Shown here: in pieces, positions 28,865 to 39,872 of the stretch
How the letters are laid out: every line of letters begins with the position of its first letter
Position numbering within the stretch: the stretch's first letter is position 1
Source of the DNA: Serratia plymuthica NBRC 102599
Lineage (GTDB): Bacteria > Pseudomonadota > Gammaproteobacteria > Enterobacterales > Enterobacteriaceae
Reading direction: 5' to 3'
Assembly: GCF_001590925.1 (NCBI RefSeq)
Contig: NZ_BCTU01000038.1
Coordinates: forward strand, 1-46,450
DNA: 46,450 nucleotides
Notes under the pieces: model-generated
The model's database searches: none
Seen by the model: the letters and a program-made list of their open reading frames with translations, nothing else
What the model was told of the DNA's origin: nothing
Translations under genes and position numbers: made by a program

Positions 28865-30976
28865 CTAATTTCGGTTACGGTTAACTTTAATCACATCCGG
28901 CATGATACGGATTTTACGCATAATATTTGCCAGATGGATGCGATCGCGGGTGGTCAGGCGAATAAAGGCGCTATAAACCCGGCCGTCTTTCTCTTCGGTA
29001 TTCAGGCTCTGAATATTGGACTCGGCCGCGTTGATGGCCGCCGTCAGGTTGGCCAGCGCGCCCTGATGGTTAAACATGTCCACTTTGATCTCGGCGATGA
29101 ACTCCTGCTCGATGTCCTTATCCCACTCTACCGCCATGAATTTCTCAGGCTCTTTCTGGTAGCCGCGGATATTTCGGCAGGATTCATGGTGGATCACCAG
29201 CCCTTTGCCCGGGCTGACGTGGGCAATGATCGGGTCGCCCGGAATAGGTCGGCAGCACTTGGCGAAGGTGATCAGCACGCCGTCTGCGCCCTTGATCGCC
29301 AGGTTACGAACCCCGGAGGAGGTGCCCAGGTTGGATTGGTCACCCTGCAGGTTTTTCGCCACCACCACGCTCATGGCGTTGCCGAGGCCGATTTCAGCCA
29401 GCAGATCGTCCAGGGTCGCCAGTTTCATGCGATCCAGCTCGTGCTGGATATTTTCCGGTGGAATTTCTGCCAGTTTGCGGCTACCGCCCAACGCATGGTT
29501 CAGCAAGCGGCGGCCGAGGCCGACCGAGTCATCGCGCTTGAGGTTTTTCAGCATCTGGCGGATTTTGGCGCGCGCTTTCGAGCTGACGACAAAGTTCAGC
29601 CAGGCGGCGTTTGGTCGGGCACCCGGTGCGGTGATGATTTCCACCGTCTGACCGCTGCTCAGCGACTGCGACAGCGGATAGGGCTGTCGATCGACGCGGG
29701 CGCCAACGCAGGCATGACCGATATCGGTATGCACTGCATAGGCGAAGTCGACCGGCGTTGCGCCCGCAGGCAGTTCAACGATGCGGCCTTCCGGGGTGAA
29801 AACGTAAATCTCATCCGGGAACAGATCGGATTTCACGCTCTCGATAAATTCAAATGAACTGCCGGCGCTTTGCTGCAACTCCAGCAAGCTTTGCATCCAG
29901 CGCTGGGCGCGGATTTGTGCGGTGGTGCCGGTTTCGCCCTGTTCTTTTTCTTTATAAGCCCAGTGCGCGGCCACCCCCATTTCTGCCATCTGATCCATAT
30001 CTTCGGTACGGATCTGCACTTCAACCGGCACGCCGTGAGGGCCGATCAGGGATGTGTGCAGCGATTGGTAGCCGTTGGCCTTGGGAATGGCGATATAGTC
30101 TTTGACCCTGCCCGGGCGCGGTTTATACAGGCTGTGGGCCTGGCCCAGCACGCGGTAACAGGTATCGACTTCCTTCACGATCACCCGAAACGCGTAGATG
30201 TCCATAATCGAATGGAACCGCTGTTCTTTCAGGTGCATCTTGAGGTAGATGGAATACAGATGCTTTTCTCGCCCACTGACGCGGCAAGGAATGCCGGCTT
30301 CGTTCAATCGGCCTTCGATCTCGGAGAGAATCTTTTGGATCATCTCCTTACGGTTACCGCGAGCGGCTTTCACCACTTCTTTGATTACACGGTAGCGGTT
30401 CGGGTACAACGCCTCAAAACCCAGCTCTTCCAGCTCGGTCTTCAGGTGGTGAATACCCAGGCGATGGGCCAAGGGGCTGTAGATTTCCAGGGTTTCACGC
30501 GCGATACGCCGACGTTTGTCAGGACGCAGCGAACCCAGGGTACGCATATTGTGCGTGCGGTCGGCCAGCTTGATCAGCACGACGCGGATATCCTGCACCA
30601 TCGCCATGATCATTTTGCGGAAGTTTTCCGCCTGGGCTTCTTTCTTATCCTGGAACTTCAGCTTGTCGAGCTTGGATACGCCTTCAACCAGTTCAGCGAC
30701 GCTCTTGCCGAACAGTTGTTCCATATCCTGGTAGGTGGCCGGGGTGTCTTCGATGACGTCATGCAGCAGCGCTGCCATCAGCGTCTCATGATCGAGACGC
30801 ATTTCCGCCAGAATGCAGGCCACGGCGACCGGGTGAGTAATGTAGGGCTCACCGCTGGAGCGTGTCTGTCCCTCGTGAGCATCACGTGCAACGAGGTATG
30901 CCTGTTTGAGGCGCTTAATCTGCTCCTCAGGCAGGTAACGTTGAATCAGCAGATTCAGGCTTTCAAACAGGTACAA
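28865..30976 (-). CDS. spoT: SpoT, bifunctional (p)ppGpp synthetase/hydrolase
   Basis: Sets (p)ppGpp levels in response to carbon, fatty-acid, iron and other stresses; its hydrolase is essential when RelA is present. The N-terminal HD hydrolase domain has ITHPVAVACILAEM and ALLHDVIEDT (about residues 72-81); the synthetase domain holds DIYAFRVIVKEVDTCYRVLG and IAIPKANGYQSLHTSL; TGS (VFTPEGRIVELPAGATPVDFAYAVHTDIGH) and C-terminal ACT domains follow. It is 703 residues, near the E. coli length. rpoZ lies 18 bases upstream, then gmk, as in E. coli. Confidence 0.98.
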   Translation of the reverse strand: MYLFESLNLLIQRYLPEEQIKRLKQAYLVARDAHEGQTRSSGEPYITHPVAVACILAEMRLDHETLMAALLHDVIEDTPATYQDMEQLFGKSVAELVEGVSKLDKLKFQDKKEAQAENFRKMIMAMVQDIRVVLIKLADRTHNMRTLGSLRPDKRRRIARETLEIYSPLAHRLGIHHLKTELEELGFEALYPNRYRVIKEVVKAARGNRKEMIQKILSEIEGRLNEAGIPCRVSGREKHLYSIYLKMHLKEQRFHSIMDIYAFRVIVKEVDTCYRVLGQAHSLYKPRPGRVKDYIAIPKANGYQSLHTSLIGPHGVPVEVQIRTEDMDQMAEMGVAAHWAYKEKEQGETGTTAQIRAQRWMQSLLELQQSAGSSFEFIESVKSDLFPDEIYVFTPEGRIVELPAGATPVDFAYAVHTDIGHACVGARVDRQPYPLSQSLSSGQTVEIITAPGARPNAAWLNFVVSSKARAKIRQMLKNLKRDDSVGLGRRLLNHALGGSRKLAEIPPENIQHELDRMKLATLDDLLAEIGLGNAMSVVVAKNLQGDQSNLGTSSGVRNLAIKGADGVLITFAKCCRPIPGDPIIAHVSPGKGLVIHHESCRNIRGYQKEPEKFMAVEWDKDIEQEFIAEIKVDMFNHQGALANLTAAINAAESNIQSLNTEEKDGRVYSAFIRLTTRDRIHLANIMRKIRIMPDVIKVNRNRN

Positions 30977-30994
30977 GGCAGACTCGCAGTCTAA

Positions 30995-31270
30995 TTAACG
31001 ACGACCTTCAGCAATTGCGGTAACCGCTTGAATTTCTGCGGCTTCCTGCTCTTGCTGCTCCTGACGATCACGAACATCGAGGATCTGGCTGGTGATCAGG
31101 CCTTCTTCGATTTCGCGCAGAGCGATAACGGTGTACTTGTCGTTTTCTTCCGGAACAAGTGCATCTTTACCGCCAGTCTGGATTTGACGTGCCCGACGAG
31201 CAGCGACCAACACCAGGTCAAAACGGTTACCAATTTTCTCTACAGCGTCTTGAACAGTTACGCGTGCCAT
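30995..31270 (-). CDS. rpoZ: RNA polymerase omega subunit
   Basis: Small subunit that chaperones beta-prime into RNA polymerase and forms part of a ppGpp-binding site with it. At 91 residues it has exactly the E. coli length, and the N-terminus [29 protein letters not shown] is conserved. Its position directly ahead of spoT links the ppGpp enzyme with a subunit of the ppGpp target. It follows gmk by 54 bases, so it may be read from the gmk promoter, from one of its own, or from both. Confidence 0.98.
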   Translation of the reverse strand: MARVTVQDAVEKIGNRFDLVLVAARRARQIQTGGKDALVPEENDKYTVIALREIEEGLITSQILDVRDRQEQQEQEAAEIQAVTAIAEGRR

Positions 31271-31324
31271 ATTTGTGCTACTCCACAGGTGACGAAAAGA
31301 CTGGGCATAATACTGAAACTGTCT

Positions 31325-32045
<721 letters not shown>

Positions 32046-32160
32046 TCGCATTTTGCCCGCCGCTTTGTGCTGAAAAAACCGCTAAACGGCGGATTTGCGC
32101 AGCGGATCGGTAAATTTCCGCGATTTCATGTAACGCAGTCACCCTTTCTCGAGCCGCTAG

Positions 32161-33936
<1,776 letters not shown>

Positions 33937-33943
33937 AGTGCTG

Positions 33944-35503
33944 TTACTCCGTCGATCTCTCGACAAGTGAGTTTGCGTCTGTGGTCTGTGGATGCGTGAT
34001 CGGCGGGGGTGAGGCATGACGCAGGAAAATAAAAACGATGCCTGCGGAAATCGCCGTCATTAACGCCAGAATATACAGCAGGTTATGAAATGCGGCTTCG
34101 TAGCTCTGTTTCAAGGCCGCAGTATCGACATTCAGCAGTGCCGCCGCTTGTTGCAGGTCGCCCATTGCCAGCCGATGGGCGCCGGCGGCCGCATTGGCCA
34201 GCGGAGAGCCCGGTAGATGCTGTTCAACCAGGGTGGCCAGCAACGCACCCACCACGGCGAGTGCGATACCTTCGCCCGCCACGCGGACGGTGCTAAAAAT
34301 GCCGGTAGCCATGCCTGCGCGATCCTTCGGCACCACGCTGACTGCCAGGCCGTCCATTAATCCCCAGGGCAAGCTGATGCCGCAGCCAATGGTCAACAGC
34401 GGCAGAATCAATAGCACGAAGGGCTTCCCCGGCGCATATTGCGCCAGCCATAGCAGGCCGAAGGCGCAGATCAGTAAACCCAGGCTGGAAATGATACCGG
34501 CGGAAAACCGGTGCGCCAACATGCCTGCCAGCACAGGCAATACCAGCATTGGCGCCGAGAGTGCGAACATAACGATACCCGCCTCCAGGGTGCCGTAACC
34601 TTCGATGCCAATAAAGCGCAGCGGGAGTAAAACCAGCAGCACCACGTAGGAATAGGCCGGGGCGGCCGCCAGAAACTGTACGCCGACAAAGCGCGGATAG
34701 CGGAATAAAGACAGATCAAGCATCGGCCTGCGCACGTGATTCTCGATCGCGACAAAGGCAATCATGAAAAGCAGCGCGCCGCTGAACAGAGCGATGACTT
34801 CACGGCTGCCCCAACCGCTGTCGGGGGCTTGCAGTACGGCATAAGTCAATAATGTCAGAGCCAGCGTAAAGGTGGCCGCGCCGGGCCAGTCGAGTTTGGC
34901 CGCTGCGGGATCGCGCGACTCATGCATATAGCGTATACCGGCGAACAGGGCGATGGCGCTGAACAGCGACACGCTGATAAAAATCGCGCGCCAATCAAAA
35001 TGCTGTACCAAAAAACCGGCCAGCAGCGGGCCAAATGCCAGGCCGATGCCAAAGGTGGTTCCCAACAGGCTGAAGGCTTTGGCGCGTTCTGCGCCATCGA
35101 ATACCTGAGCCAGGCCGGCGGTTCCTCCGGCAAACGCCGCTGCGGCGGCAACACCCTGTAGCGCACGTATTAAATCAAAGGCGATGATGTCCTGCACCAT
35201 CAGCATAACCATCGAGCTTAGGGTAAGCACCGCCAGGCCGCTGATGAACACGCGTTTGCGGCCAAAGCGATCGGCGAGCGCGCCGGCAATCATCAGGCTG
35301 CAGCCAAAGGTCAGCATAAAGGCGTTGGTGACCCAACTGAGGGCGACTACGCTGCCGCCAAGGCTGGCGGCGATAGCGGGTAAAGAGACTGCCGGGCCGG
35401 TAAAGTTAATCGGCATAATCAACCCCGCCAGGCAGACGGAGAACAGGATAATCCAGCGTTGCGGATCGGGAGCGGGGTCTGGAAGACGGTAAGGATGGTT
35501 CAT
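33944..35503 (-). CDS. MFS drug/proton antiporter of the DHA2 (14-TM) type
   Basis: Polytopic inner-membrane transporter of 519 residues with about 14 hydrophobic segments. Motif A GALADRFGRKRVF follows the second segment, an RALQGVAAAAAFAGGTAGLAQVF motif B region is present, and GTTFGIGLAFGPLLAGFL matches the antiporter motif C. The C-terminal tail is hydrophilic. The ATG at 35503 is preceded by GGAG with good spacing; the frame remains open to 35584. It is divergent from a LysR-family gene that probably controls it. The substrate cannot be read from sequence; export of toxic organic compounds is likely. It converges with ligB with only 7 bases between the stops. Not part of the E. coli block, so accessory. 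Confidence 0.85.
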   Translation of the reverse strand: MNHPYRLPDPAPDPQRWIILFSVCLAGLIMPINFTGPAVSLPAIAASLGGSVVALSWVTNAFMLTFGCSLMIAGALADRFGRKRVFISGLAVLTLSSMVMLMVQDIIAFDLIRALQGVAAAAAFAGGTAGLAQVFDGAERAKAFSLLGTTFGIGLAFGPLLAGFLVQHFDWRAIFISVSLFSAIALFAGIRYMHESRDPAAAKLDWPGAATFTLALTLLTYAVLQAPDSGWGSREVIALFSGALLFMIAFVAIENHVRRPMLDLSLFRYPRFVGVQFLAAAPAYSYVVLLVLLPLRFIGIEGYGTLEAGIVMFALSAPMLVLPVLAGMLAHRFSAGIISSLGLLICAFGLLWLAQYAPGKPFVLLILPLLTIGCGISLPWGLMDGLAVSVVPKDRAGMATGIFSTVRVAGEGIALAVVGALLATLVEQHLPGSPLANAAAGAHRLAMGDLQQAAALLNVDTAALKQSYEAAFHNLLYILALMTAISAGIVFIFLRHASPPPITHPQTTDANSLVERSTE

Positions 35504-35619
35504 GATGAGCTCCAGCGGCAGTATTGTCGGTTGGGATGGATGATAAAGTGGATTTAATTGGCTAAAAATGGGGCTATATTCCACTCTTTAAGGACAATAA
35601 CGCTCTAATTGGAGATCCT
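35504..35619. promoter_or_regulatory. Divergent promoter region of the MFS/LysR pair
   Basis: These 116 bases are AT-rich relative to their surroundings. An imperfect dyad GTGGAT...ATTCCAC spans about 35546-35583 and includes T-N11-A-like spacing, as expected for a LysR-type operator. A TATATT hexamer at 35575-35580 could be the -10 for the regulator gene. Exact sites are not resolved. Confidence 0.4.
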
Positions 35620-36513
35620 ATGGACAGCCTCAGTGGCCTATTGGCCTTTGTGCGCGCTGCCGAGCTACGCAGTTTTGTCGCCGCAGGTGAGCGGCTGGGC
35701 GTGTCCGCCTCTGCCGTCGGAAAAAGCGTGGCCAGGCTTGAGGAGTCGTTGGGCGTCAGGCTGTTTAACCGCAGCACCCGGCGTATCAATCTCACCGATG
35801 AGGGGACATTGTTTTTTGAACGCTGCCAACGCATCGTCAGCGAAATTGAAAATGCCGAAGCCGAAATGGCGAGGATCTCCGACGCGCCGCGCGGCAAGCT
35901 GCGCGTGAGTATGCCGGCTATCGGCTATCGAATGTTGGTCCCTCTGCTTGCTGATTTCAGCGCGCTTTATCCCGAGGTTGAGCTGGACGTGGACTTCAAT
36001 GACCGGATGGTGGATCTGATCGCCGAGGGAATCGACGTGGCGGTTCGCAGCGGTGAGTTGGCGGATTCCCGGCTGATGGCCCGGCGGCTGGGGCCGTTCC
36101 GGTTGATACTGGCGGGTGCGCCTGAGTATTTACAGCGTCGGGGCGTGCCGCAGGGGCCGGAAGATTTGCTCGAGCATGCCTGCCTGCGCTACCGCTACCC
36201 GGGGGGTCAGCAACTGCAGGAGTGGAGGTTGTTTTCTGATGGAGAGCCGGTTTCCCAACGAATCCCGGTGACGCTGAGCTGCAACAGCATTGAAGCCCTG
36301 ATCCACGCCACCCAGGAAGGATTGGGCATCGCTTACCTGCCGGATTTTACGCTATGTTCGGCCATTAACGCCGGGCAACTGGTGGCGGTGTTGGATCAAC
36401 ATACGCAGGAGCAGGGATTTTTCTCAGCTCTGTGGCCGTCAAGCCGGCATATGCTGCCCAAGGTGAGGGTCTTTGTAGACTACCTGGCGCAGCATATGTT
36501 GCCTCTGAGATGA
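35620..36513 (+). CDS. LysR-family transcriptional regulator
   Basis: 297-residue LTTR. The N-terminal winged HTH reads RSFVAAGERLGVSASAVGKSVARLEESLGVRLFNRSTRRINLTDEG (about residues 18-63), followed by the linker helix and a PBP2-type effector domain with the CRG-subfamily pattern RLMARRLGPFRLILAGAPEYL. It most resembles the regulators that sit divergent to MFS exporters or oxidoreductases. The start is supported by the family N-terminus (MDSLSGLLAFVRAAE) and a GGAGAT site. It is expected to sense a small molecule and activate or repress the MFS gene at 33944-35503. Ligand unknown. Confidence 0.92.
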   Translation: MDSLSGLLAFVRAAELRSFVAAGERLGVSASAVGKSVARLEESLGVRLFNRSTRRINLTDEGTLFFERCQRIVSEIENAEAEMARISDAPRGKLRVSMPAIGYRMLVPLLADFSALYPEVELDVDFNDRMVDLIAEGIDVAVRSGELADSRLMARRLGPFRLILAGAPEYLQRRGVPQGPEDLLEHACLRYRYPGGQQLQEWRLFSDGEPVSQRIPVTLSCNSIEALIHATQEGLGIAYLPDFTLCSAINAGQLVAVLDQHTQEQGFFSALWPSSRHMLPKVRVFVDYLAQHMLPLR

Positions 36514-36519
36514 GCCGTA

Positions 36520-37137
36520 TTAATGGTCTGGATGCTGGTAGTTGAATACCGGTAGCCCCAGGCGAAAGCGCAGGGCGATCAAGCGGGCGCTCAGGCCGGC
36601 GACCAGCGTGATGATGACGACCAGGTTATGCGGCAGGCTGAAGTGTTGCAGGCCGATGTACAGCCAGGCGGCGGCGAAGGAAATACCGGCATAGATTTCC
36701 TTCTGGAAAACCAGAGGGATGCGGTTGCAAAGCATATCGCGCAGCACGCCACCGAACACGCCGGTGATGACAGCCGCAATGGCGGCGATGATAGGGCCGT
36801 GGCCCATATCCAGAGCGACCTGCGCCCCGATGATTGAAAATACAATCAGGCCAACGGCGTCCAGCACCAGGAACAGGCGACGCAAGTGGCGCATCAGCGG
36901 CGCTACCCAGGTAGTGACAATCGCGGCAATGGCGACAATCACGATATATTCAGGATGCTTGACCCACCCCAACGGAAAGTGCCCGAGCAGCATATCGCGC
37001 ACCGAGCCACCGCCAATAGCTGTGGCCGAAGCGATAATAATCACGCCAAACATATCCATCTGGCGGCGGCCGGCAGCCAGCGCGCCGGTCATGGCTTCGG
37101 CGGTGATGCCGATAATATAAAGAATGCTCAGTAACAT
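36520..37137 (-). CDS. yicG: YicG, inner-membrane protein of the UPF0126/TRIC-like family
   Basis: 205-residue membrane protein with two repeats of three helices, each carrying the [11 protein letters not shown] / [13 protein letters not shown] type glycine-arginine motif. Pfam now calls this domain a glycine transporter, and it is related to trimeric intracellular cation channels; the E. coli function is not settled. The start [21 protein letters not shown] at 37137 matches E. coli YicG, which is the same length; the frame is open to 37200. It converges with the LysR gene with 6 bases between stops. About 300 bases upstream of it (37138-37435) hold no gene that I can support. Confidence 0.92.
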   Translation of the reverse strand: MLLSILYIIGITAEAMTGALAAGRRQMDMFGVIIIASATAIGGGSVRDMLLGHFPLGWVKHPEYIVIVAIAAIVTTWVAPLMRHLRRLFLVLDAVGLIVFSIIGAQVALDMGHGPIIAAIAAVITGVFGGVLRDMLCNRIPLVFQKEIYAGISFAAAWLYIGLQHFSLPHNLVVIITLVAGLSARLIALRFRLGLPVFNYQHPDH

Positions 37138-37435
37138 AAGGTATTCACAGGGTGGGCGGGAGTGAGTGTAAGGCCGAAAGGGTAATCGCCGACGGTGCAT
37201 ATCGCTACTGAGTTTTTCTAACCAATGCCTATTCGGATTACTTTAATTAATCTGGCAGTGGTTTATCTGACTTGTTGTTGGCCTTTTTTAACCTTTCAAT
37301 GACCATACAGGTATTAGATATTTCGTGTTAGTTTCTAGAGCTGACTATGCTTTTTGCATTCTATCTTTACGCTGCGCATCGGCGGTGTATTTCAGGCTGA
37401 TGACGGGTGTGCCCACCGAGGAATATGAATATAAA

Positions 37436-37870
37436 ATGAAAAATACTCCCATGCTGGCGGCGGCCTTGGTTACCGCCCTGTTGTTGAGCGGCTGTGTTGC
37501 AACGGCCCAAAATGCCACGCAGCAAAAGCCGAGGGTTTGCGGCACCGGCGATCCGATGGTCCAAACCACGCTTTATTTCGGTTTGAACCGCCCAACCGGA
37601 CCGGTGATTACCGCAGCAGAGTGGCAGGGTTTTGTCGATCGGCAGGTGACGCCGCGCTTTAAAGACGGCCTGTCGGTGTTTGATGCCAAAGGGCAGTGGC
37701 TGGGCAATGATGGCAAGCTGGCGCGCGAGAACAGCAAGGCATTGATGCTGATTCATGCGCCGGGCAAGGACAGTGAAACCGACATCGAGGCGCTGCGCAG
37801 CAGCTATAAGCAGCAGTTTGCGCAGGATTCGGTGATGCGCGTTGATGCGCCGGTGTGCGTCGCGTTCTGA
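37436..37870 (+). CDS. Putative DUF3574 lipoprotein
   Basis: 144 residues with a lipoprotein signal: MKNTPMLAAALVTALLLSGC, lipobox LLSGC, cleavage before Cys20, then VATAQ. No Asp at +2, so outer-membrane sorting by Lol is expected. The mature part (TTLYFGLNRPTGPVITAAEWQGFVDRQVTPRF, SVFDAKGQWL, ENSKALMLIH) fits the DUF3574 family as I recall it, which has no known function. The frame opens at 37325, but the ATG at 37436 begins a typical signal sequence with a GAGGAA site 12 bases upstream. It is not in the E. coli block. Confidence 0.75.
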   Translation: MKNTPMLAAALVTALLLSGCVATAQNATQQKPRVCGTGDPMVQTTLYFGLNRPTGPVITAAEWQGFVDRQVTPRFKDGLSVFDAKGQWLGNDGKLARENSKALMLIHAPGKDSETDIEALRSSYKQQFAQDSVMRVDAPVCVAF

Positions 37871-37899
37871 GGTGATCCCGGCCGGGGCCGGGATATTGC

Positions 37900-39084
37900 T
37901 TACAGCACCAACCCTGCGATGGCTGCCGAGAGCAGGCTGACCAGCGTTGAACCATAGACCAGCTTCAGGCCAAAGCGGGATACCACGTTGCCTTGTCGTT
38001 CATTCAGCCCTTTGATCGCCCCGGCGACGATGCCGATAGAGGCAAAGTTGGCAAAGGAGACCAGGAACACGGACAGAATACCCAGGCCGCGCGGCGACAG
38101 TTCCGCCGCAATTTTCTTCAACTCGATCATCGCCACGAATTCATTGGCCACCAACTTGGTCGCCATGATGCTGCCGGCCCGCAACGCATCCTGCGCCGGG
38201 ATGCCGATCAACCAGGCCAGCGGATAAAACACGTAGCCCAGAATTTGCTGGAAGCTGATGCCGAACACGGCGGAGAACAGAGCATTTACCGCAGAGATCA
38301 GCGCAATAAAACCAATCAGCATCGCGGCGATAATCATCGCAATCTTGAAGCCCGCCAGAATGTATTCGCCCAGCATTTCAAAGAAGCTCTGATCTTCATG
38401 CAGTTTGTTCAGTTTCAGCTCAGGCTCATCGTCCAGTTGATAAGGGTTGATGATCGACAGAATGATAAAGGTGCTGAACATATTGAGGATCAGCGCCGCA
38501 ACCACGTATTGCGCATCGATCATCGACATGTAGGCGCCAACGATGGACATGGAGACCGTCGACATGGCGGTTGCGGCCATGGTGTACATGCGGCGCGGCG
38601 AAATATCGCCGATGATTCCCTTATAGGCGATGAAGTTTTCCGACTGACCGAGTACCAGCGTGCTGACGGCGTTGAAAGACTCCAGCTTGCCCATGCCGTT
38701 AACCTTGGACAGCAGGGTGCCGACCAGGCGGATAATCAGCGGCAGAATACGAAAGTGCTGCAAAATACCGATTAGCGCGGAAATAAAGATAATCGGGCAC
38801 AAAACGCCCAGGAAAATGAACGCCAGCCCGTCCTTGCTCATGCCACCGAAAACAAAGTCGGAGCCTTGCGCTGCGTAGGTCAGCAGCGTTTCAAAGAAGC
38901 CGGCGACGTGCCTGATTACGCTGAGGCCACTTTCTGAATGCAGGAAGAAATAGGCGAGTGCACCTTCAATGACCAACAGCTGAATAATATAGCGCAGGCG
39001 GATTCTCTTGCGATCGTTGCTGACCAGCAACGCCAGGGCGATGATCACCACCAGGGCGAAAATAAATTGCAGAATTTGCGGCAT
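37900..39084 (-). CDS. nupC: NupC-type concentrative nucleoside transporter
   Basis: Proton/nucleoside symporter of the CNT family, inner membrane, 394 residues. It resembles E. coli NupC strongly along its length: [83 protein letters not shown] and the C-terminal [23 protein letters not shown]. The start at 39084 ([14 protein letters not shown]) matches E. coli NupC in length; the frame opens at 39123. E. coli nupC sits elsewhere (near 54 minutes), so this may be the relocated orthologue or an extra paralogue, which cannot be decided from this window. CytR/CRP sites were not clear. Confidence 0.85.
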   Translation of the reverse strand: MPQILQFIFALVVIIALALLVSNDRKRIRLRYIIQLLVIEGALAYFFLHSESGLSVIRHVAGFFETLLTYAAQGSDFVFGGMSKDGLAFIFLGVLCPIIFISALIGILQHFRILPLIIRLVGTLLSKVNGMGKLESFNAVSTLVLGQSENFIAYKGIIGDISPRRMYTMAATAMSTVSMSIVGAYMSMIDAQYVVAALILNMFSTFIILSIINPYQLDDEPELKLNKLHEDQSFFEMLGEYILAGFKIAMIIAAMLIGFIALISAVNALFSAVFGISFQQILGYVFYPLAWLIGIPAQDALRAGSIMATKLVANEFVAMIELKKIAAELSPRGLGILSVFLVSFANFASIGIVAGAIKGLNERQGNVVSRFGLKLVYGSTLVSLLSAAIAGLVL

Positions 39085-39237
39085 AAAGGGTCCGTACGGC
39101 TTGCGGGCATGAAAAAAACACATTTAGCCACAGCTTAGCCCGCCTTTCATTACCTTACGTGATAATTAGAACAAAATACTTCGGGCGGCTGGTATGGGTT
39201 ATGGATTGTCATTCTCTGGGTGATCGTCGCAGTTTTT

Positions 39238-39258
39238 CGTAAAAGCCTCGCTTTTACG
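39238..39258. repeat. Perfect hairpin in the gap upstream of the nupC-like gene
   Basis: CGTAAAAGC and GCTTTTACG form a perfect 9-bp stem around CTC. A T run precedes rather than follows it on the plus strand and no T run follows on the minus strand, so it is not an ordinary terminator. The 344-base gap 39085-39428 otherwise shows no gene I recognise; the 76-codon minus-strand frame there has no supporting features. Confidence 0.45.
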
Positions 39259-39428
39259 GCGAAGATGCCTGTAAACCCATCGCCGATGGAGCGGGCCGGC
39301 TGGAATCTGTCCCGCATAATCTGAACGTCATCCCGCTTAACTATTGATTTTTTCCGCGCTGAGAGAGAAAAAGAGTTCACTATTTCGCCGCAAAAGACGG
39401 CCTACTTTCTCAGGATGAGGATGCGGAT

Positions 39429-39818
39429 ATGAAGACACAGGCAATGTTGCGGGCGTTGGCAAATGGCATTAACCCCGAGACGGGGGAGTTGCTGGGTACG
39501 GCGTCAATGACCGGCTCGCCGGAGGCGATTCGGCTACTGTTTGCATTGGCCGAGGAGTTTCAGGTTGAGCCGGAGCGCCAGAAGAAAGTAAAGCTGTCAC
39601 CGGAAGAGCGGCAGCAGAAAAATATTGCCGAGGGACGGCCGGCGAAATCGCATTTCCCTTGGGCAGAGGAGGAAAAACAGCGGCTGCAGGAGAGCTATGC
39701 AGAGGGCGGAACGCTTGAGGCATTGAGCAGCGAATTTGAACGCACCACTTGGGCCATCGCCGTTCAACTGCAAAAAATGGGGCTAATTACCGAACAGCAG
39801 GCGGCCAGGTATATATAG
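39429..39818 (+). CDS. Unrecognised 129-residue protein with Myb/SANT-like C-terminus
   Basis: I do not recognise a named family. The N-terminal part (MLRALANGINPETGELLGTASMTGSPEAIRLLFALAEEF) is predicted helical; the central part is charged (KKVKLSPEERQQKNIAEGRPAKSH). The C-terminal 45 residues, starting PWAEEEKQRLQESYAEGGTLEALSSEFERTTWAIAVQLQKMGLI, have the W-x-EEE-x3-L spacing and last-helix pattern (R-T-x-W-A-I) seen in SANT/Myb-like or terminase/HTH domains that bind DNA, so a DNA-associated role is possible. Codon use resembles its neighbours. A terminator follows. It is absent from the E. coli block. Confidence 0.75.
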   Translation: MKTQAMLRALANGINPETGELLGTASMTGSPEAIRLLFALAEEFQVEPERQKKVKLSPEERQQKNIAEGRPAKSHFPWAEEEKQRLQESYAEGGTLEALSSEFERTTWAIAVQLQKMGLITEQQAARYI

Positions 39819-39829
39819 GGTTAGTTCAT

Positions 39830-39855
39830 AAAAAAACCCGCATAGCGCGGGTTTT
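39830..39855. terminator. Bidirectional terminator before yicC
   Basis: Stem AACCCGC/GCGGGTT with a five-base loop at 39835-39853, an A run on the left and four T on the right. It serves the 129-residue gene and the convergent yicC. Confidence 0.85.
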
Positions 39856-39872
39856 GGTTAGTGAAGAAAATA

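Noticed and set aside
29870-30994. 374-codon plus-strand open frame opposite spoT
   Set aside because: Antisense shadow of spoT; composition (many His, Gln, Phe, Leu) and lack of any motif argue against a gene.
39150-39380. 76-codon minus-strand frame in the nupC-like upstream gap
   Set aside because: No recognisable domain, no good Shine-Dalgarno, and it includes the perfect hairpin; not enough to call a gene.
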